The notes beneath the pieces were generated by a model. That model saw only the letters and a program-made list of their open reading frames with translations, was not told the DNA's origin and searched no databases. From Ginkgo biloba (Eukaryota > Streptophyta > Ginkgoopsida > Ginkgoales > Ginkgoaceae), in contig JANKJI010000006.1 in NCBI GenBank assembly GCA_024626585.1, forward strand, positions 45,828,767 through 45,841,321: DNA of 12,555 nt. Direction: 5' to 3'. Positions 9,114-12,555 of this stretch are shown here, in pieces. Position 1 is the stretch's first letter. Every line of letters starts with the position of its first letter. The position numbers were made by a program, and so were the translations under genes.

Positions 9114-9430
9114 TAGCTTAAGGAAGCTTGTGAAGGGAAAAAAATTGACTGGAAGGATGTATGGTGTCTGTGGGAACTCAGGGAATGGAACTAGGATTTG
9201 TAGAAAATAACCAATCAATGGCTACAATAAAAGTAGTGGTGGGGCCTTGTGAAACACCGCATATAAATATTTAGGCTGTAAGAAAAGAAATCCACTGTAA
9301 AAGAAAAAAAAAAAAAATCAGAGATCAAAGCTGATAGTAATTGGTGTGTATTAGGAGTTGCCACATTGATGAAGAGAAATCTGCCCAAGATATAATGGTG
9401 AGCACAACAGAATTTAATCAAATGAAGTAA

Positions 9431-10160
9431 CTCTCAAGTTCCCCCAAGGTTGGAGTATGATTCTTTGTATGGATTCTTGAGAGGAAACCTCAATCAATGA
9501 ATGCTACAAAGGGTGCTCCAACAAGATAAATGAATAAAAATTGTAGAAATTTTGAAAAGGAAGAATGCTAAGAAAAAAGAAGAATAATCTAGCTCTAGCT
9601 TCAACCTTAACTATGCAATTATTCAATAAAATGAAAAACAATAAGAAATACAAGGTATATGAATGAGCTCCTCTTGGCCTACACATGAGCTAGAAGCCAA
9701 GAATAGAGAATAGTCAACAACTGACACATGCAAACTACATGCAAGCTACATGTACAAGTCATAGCTTTCATTGGTGAGAATTACACACATGCAACTAATT
9801 GTACTCAAGCAACGTTGGATAATGGCATGTCATTATTCCACTTAACTAAGAGACACATGCTAAAATGACCTAGTACTATTTTTGAAGACTAGTACGCATG
9901 ATCTATGCAAATAACTCCTTACATTTAATAATTATTAACTAAGTGCATCATGGCCTTAATTACATAATAGAATAAAGTGATTGAGAGAACATTAGGAATA
10001 AACCGCTAATGAAAATAAATTTAATAAAGTGCTCCTTAATAGAAAATGTGAGACACTTAAATAGGATTGATGTAAGGTGCTTGACTAATGAAATCACGGC
10101 ACATCAAATGGTTATAAGAAAATAGGGTCAAACTTCTCTTAAACAGTTAGGGTAATTCAA
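9431..10160. other. Gene-free stretch, possible further LTR-like DNA
   Basis: No protein likeness is seen on either strand. CACATG words cluster at 9724-9860 (for example 9724, 9785 and 9852). Read on the minus strand it has several features of LTR DNA, such as an ATTTTATTGAATAA run with poly(A)-signal-like words near 9620-9634, but no paired LTR or target duplication is visible. Confidence 0.4.
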
Positions 10161-10163
10161 GGG

Positions 10164-10240
10164 AATTGGAAAGTAAAAAGAAAAAAAGAAAGAACAAAAA
10201 TAAGAGGCAGAGAGGAAGAATAAGAGGAGAACAATAAGAA
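10164..10240 (+). repeat. Purine-rich low-complexity tract
   Basis: Almost all bases are A or G, with only scattered C and T. It could be a remnant of a polypurine tract or an A-rich transposon tail, but it is long and irregular, so I treat it as low-complexity sequence. Confidence 0.75.
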
Positions 10241-10475
10241 ATAAGTGGGATAGGTCAGAGATAACTCATCCAGTCATAGAATAAGATGGAAAAATTCTAC
10301 AACAAGAAGAAGAGAGTGTAATAGGGTCTAGTGAAGACTAAATAACTCCACACCATTGTTGAATGTTGTTTGTTTTGTTGTACACGATATGTGAGTTGCA
10401 TCTTATGAACATAGGAATAGGCACAATTGAATTTAATTCTTGTTGAAATAAGAGATTTAATACCATCTTACAATT

Positions 10476-11625
10476 TTATCCCACATAAGGGTTTTCATGG
10501 TATCATCAGTAAATTGTACACTTATTAACTATAATTTTTTAGTAGGAGAAATCCCATTAAGGGATGGGCCTATTTCCTTTGTTCTAAGTAAATAGTGCAT
10601 AGCTTATGCAGTAATAGAAGATAATGTGGCGCCCAAAGGGAATACTTTTCTTATTGACCTCTCTAAAGGGAAAGCTTCTTATAAATAATCGTTCACCTCT
10701 ATTATAGTACAAGTATCTCTAATATTTATGGTAACCATCCTAATAAAGTACGATCCAACATCTTTTTGTCTTGTAGTCTTTTCTTACTCCATTGCTTCCC
10801 ACCGTATTATTAAATTTTTCAATATGTACCTACATTTAATGCACCATGTTTGAGTTTCTACGTTTAGCCATGGAAGAATATTCTTTATCCTTTTAGCCAA
10901 TACTTGGGCTAAGATTTTATAATACACATTCAGTAAAGTAATGGGTCTCAAATTCTTTACTTCTGCTTTATCTTCTGATTTGGAGATTAATTTAATTAGT
11001 TCCCTATTAGTTTCTATTCTTAAGGTCCCATTCTTAATAGCTTCACAATAATATTTATATCAATCCATTCGGATTGATTCTATATTCTCTTGATAAAACT
11101 CCACTGGAACCCCATCGATTCGTGGAGACTTGTCTCTCTTCAATGCAAGTATAGTTGTTGAAATTTCTTCTTGATTTAGTCTCTATTCTAAGGCTGCCCT
11201 ATCCTCTTTAGATAATTTATTCGGCATAATTTTAAGACAAGTCTCTTTATCTTTTAAAACCTTATCATCTAACCCATTAGAATGGAAAAACGAGCTATAG
11301 AAATCAACAAATCCCTTTTTTATTATTTCTTCATTGTAATCAAGAACCCCATTAATCTGCAGAGCCTCAATAGAGCCTTTTTTACTTCCGTATTTGAAAA
11401 TGTTGAAGAAATATTTTGAACCCATGTCCCCTTCCTTAAACTGAGTTAGAATTGATCTCACCTGTAGACCTTTAGCCACATACTTCTCTTTCTTTCTAAT
11501 ATCCTTTTTTAAATTTATATTATATGCCATCAATTGTTCATTAGTGGGGTCTTCTTACAAAGCTAATTCACTAGCCTTTAATAAATTATAGATAAAATTT
11601 TGTAGTCCACATAGAATTTGTACAA
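10476..11625 (-). pseudogene. LINE (L1-type) ORF2 reverse transcriptase fragment
   Basis: ORF2 of plant L1-type LINEs copies element RNA into DNA at the target site. On the minus strand one frame of about 380 codons holds the standard series in order: a pre-RT segment with KEGDMGSKYFFNIF and DFYSSFF; EEISTTILALKRDKSP..DG.P.EFYQ (about 11173-11085); LRPITLLNVYYKILA..LAKRI with LPW (about 10954-10873); QTWCIK (QTGFI-like); FPLERSIRK.FPL (RQG..PLS block); NGIS; and QFTDDT at 10513-10502, the FADD catalytic block. Stops lie at 11557, 11185, 11062, 10786, 10681, 10606 and 10531, yet no frameshift is needed. The stretch that should carry the first catalytic Asp (D-F-x-K-A-Y-D) between residues matching AMEW and FIRM is missing in frame. 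The endonuclease domain and the part after the FADD block are absent or unrecognisable. The element is dead and 5'-truncated. Confidence 0.93.
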
Positions 11626-11668
11626 GAGTAGTACAAGTGGCATACATAATCGATTTTCTAAATAAAAT

Positions 11669-11902
11669 ATGAATCCATGATGTTTTCATTTGTCGTGTCT
11701 AAAGAAGTATATTGAAACAAATGTTGAGGTTGAATTACTTATGCTTAATGAATAAGGGGAGATCATATTAGAGACTAAATGTACTATGCAGATAAGAACT
11801 AAGAATTTAAGGATGAAACAAACTTGTGAATATAAGATCAAGTGGAAGAATTTCTCAGATAAAGATATAACCTGGGAACATGAGACGTTCATACAAAAAT
11901 AA
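11669..11902 (+). pseudogene. Ty3/gypsy integrase C-terminus with chromodomain
   Basis: One plus-strand frame reads FHLSCLKKY (11684-11710), the integrase segment usually written FHVS.LK, then an acidic stretch, then a chromodomain-like segment with EIILET, RTKNLR, YKIKWKNFSDKDITWE (about 11831-11878) and HETFIQK before a TAA at 11900-11902. LKxY, the LR..K..EY.IKW segment and the D.TWE block are the shared pattern of plant chromoviruses, whose chromodomain helps target integration to marked chromatin. Two stops interrupt the frame, at 11678 and 11753. The stop at 11900 falls at a natural end for this protein. Catalytic integrase core, RNase H and reverse transcriptase of this element are not seen to the left, where the opposing LINE lies instead. 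Confidence 0.88.
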
Positions 11903-12290
11903 TTAAAAATTAAACCACACAACTCACATCATAATTAACACATCAATCAAGCTTAACATAAATATTAAACACAATATTTCATAGAAAACTTAAATCAACA
12001 TAAGTAGATAATAACAGTAATAATTTTGGTCCAATCGACAACCAAAATAATAAATACCTAATAAAACAAAAAATATTAATTCAATGGTCAAACATTAGTT
12101 TTGCAAAAAAAAAGGAAACATTTTCATTTTCTAATGCAACTCGAACTATGAATATTGATTATAATCATTAATGCGAAATTTGAACTCTATGCTTTAGTAA
12201 TAATTTATAGGCTTAATATTGGGAAGGAGATTCATATAAATGGATTGGTATTGCCAAAACGCAACACTTTCAACCATTAACGGCTACATG
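11903..12290. other. Gene-free AT-rich stretch
   Basis: This follows the integrase fragment, where a polypurine tract and 3' LTR would be expected, but I see neither clearly; TTGGGAAGGAGA at 12218-12229 is the only purine run of suitable kind. There is an 8-bp stem hairpin at 12023-12048 (ATTTTGGT / ACCAAAAT). No gene is visible. Confidence 0.55.
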
Positions 12291-12324
12291 GTCATTTTTG
12301 CAATAAATGCGAAACTGGTCTTTT

Positions 12325-12514
12325 AGAGGACGCGTCTCCCTCTGTCTCTCTGTCTGGACGTATATATATATTTTTTTGGCTGTAATAACATAGAAGGCAG
12401 TAGAAATACGAAAGCGAGAGTGTTATGAGTGTTGGACGCTTTGAATTGAAATACGCTTTGAATTGAATTATCAATATATATATATTGGGATCGATCTGTC
12501 CGTAGAATAGAAGA
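12325..12514 (+). promoter_or_regulatory. Candidate promoter and 5' leader
   Basis: In order: GACGCGTC palindrome (12329-12336; the ACGCGT core suits plant CGCG-box/CAMTA-type sites), a CT-rich patch resembling the plant Y-patch (12337-12355), TATATATATATTTTTTT (12361-12377), a 15-bp direct repeat (12436-12467), a 16-bp AT palindrome (12472-12487), then an ATG at 12515. If the first TATA run is used, transcription would begin near 12395 and leave a leader of about 120 bases. AT palindromes and TATA runs are common here by chance; the non-AT words and the change in composition give the call its support. Confidence 0.4.
12436..12467 (+). repeat. 15-bp direct repeat with 2-bp spacer
   Basis: ACGCTTTGAATTGAA occurs at 12436-12450 and again at 12453-12467, identical in both. 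It lies in the putative leader upstream of the ATG at 12515. It may be a recent slip duplication. Confidence 0.95.
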
Positions 12515-12555
12515 ATGTACCCCTCAAAGCAGAAGCAAGAGCAAGAGAAGAAGGG
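12515..12555 (+). CDS. Possible gene start, cut by window edge
   Basis: The frame from ATG at 12515 stays open to the end and encodes MYPSKQKQEQEKK (13 residues), rich in Lys, Gln and Glu. The start context AAGAATGTA has the favourable A at -3 but not the usual G at +4. It lies at the end of a stretch with promoter-like features and less AT-rich composition than the rest. Thirteen codons are far too few to name a family or to prove that this is coding; it may be the first exon of a gene whose body lies beyond the window. Confidence 0.3.
   Translation, partial: MYPSKQKQEQEKK

Larger units (their letters stand above)
8494..9430 (-). mobile_element. Probable leader and LTR of the minus-strand element
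   Basis: This lies immediately upstream of the minus-strand gag start, where that element's leader and 5' LTR should be. It holds no coding sequence I recognise; the overlapping open frames on both strands near 8728-9218 come from its higher GC content. It contains a GC-rich island (about 8787-8960), repeated GGTCGCCC words, A13 and A14 runs (8715-8727 and 9304-9317) and TATAAAT-like words at 8624-8630 and 9262-9268. I could not find a clear primer-binding site or a second LTR copy, so the ends are guesses and the assignment is inference from position. Confidence 0.35.

Noticed and set aside
8728-9218. Overlapping open frames on both strands across the GC-rich region.
   Set aside because: They are open because the region is GC-rich with few stop words; composition is Pro/Arg/Ser-rich with no domain, and the strands are mutual shadows.
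3679-9251. A shared 14-bp word TGGTGGGGCCTTGT at about 3678-3691 and 9237-9250.
   Set aside because: The sequences around the word do not align, so a common element is not supported; it may be chance or shared low-level likeness.
11686-11922. 78-codon minus-strand open frame over the integrase tail.
   Set aside because: It is the reverse shadow of the plus-strand FHLSCLKKY and chromodomain frame, which has specific family motifs.

Overview
The window looks like nuclear DNA of a seed plant with a large, repeat-rich genome. It is AT-rich, has no intact gene over 12 kb, and carries broken pieces of plant-type transposable elements: Ty3/gypsy gag fragments, a Ty3/gypsy integrase tail with a chromodomain, and a plant L1-type LINE reverse transcriptase. 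I cannot name the species. The length of gene-free, decayed-element DNA would suit a gymnosperm, but that is inference. There are no bacterial operons, rRNA, tRNA or CRISPR arrays.

Left part (1-3500): a very AT-rich block with a CA microsatellite, then two independent pairs of old direct duplications. The first is about 345 bp per copy (752-1095 and 1293-1637). The second is two head-to-tail units of about 660-685 bp (1891-2549 and 2550-3235). One unit of the second pair carries a C-rich insertion. Nothing in these repeats looks coding.

Middle-left (3500-7330): a short periodic repeat that may be the end of a degenerate CACTA-type DNA transposon (3515-3886), followed by about 3.4 kb with no recognisable gene, only small hairpins, a 16-bp repeat pair and an AT microsatellite.

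Element graveyard (7330-11902): a plus-strand gag pseudogene (about 7520-8230) runs directly into a different gag pseudogene on the minus strand (8493 down to about 8240), so the two are convergent. Behind the minus-strand gag lies a probable leader/LTR region with a GC-rich island, a 27-bp imperfect palindrome and a motif repeated at about 30 bp spacing. From about 11625 down to 10476 there is a minus-strand LINE ORF2 pseudogene in one continuous frame with seven stops and an apparent in-frame loss of the first catalytic aspartate block. Directly to its right, on the plus strand, is the end of a Ty3/gypsy integrase with its chromodomain (11669-11902).

Right edge (12290-12555): the sequence changes character. 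There is a TATA-like element, a pyrimidine-rich patch, a 15-bp direct repeat and an ATG at 12515 open to the window end. This may be the promoter and first codons of a real gene lying mostly outside the window, but with only 13 codons visible it is a candidate only.

No genes here form a working pathway. The interest is in how the elements are arranged and how they decayed. I did not find a convincing new biological system.
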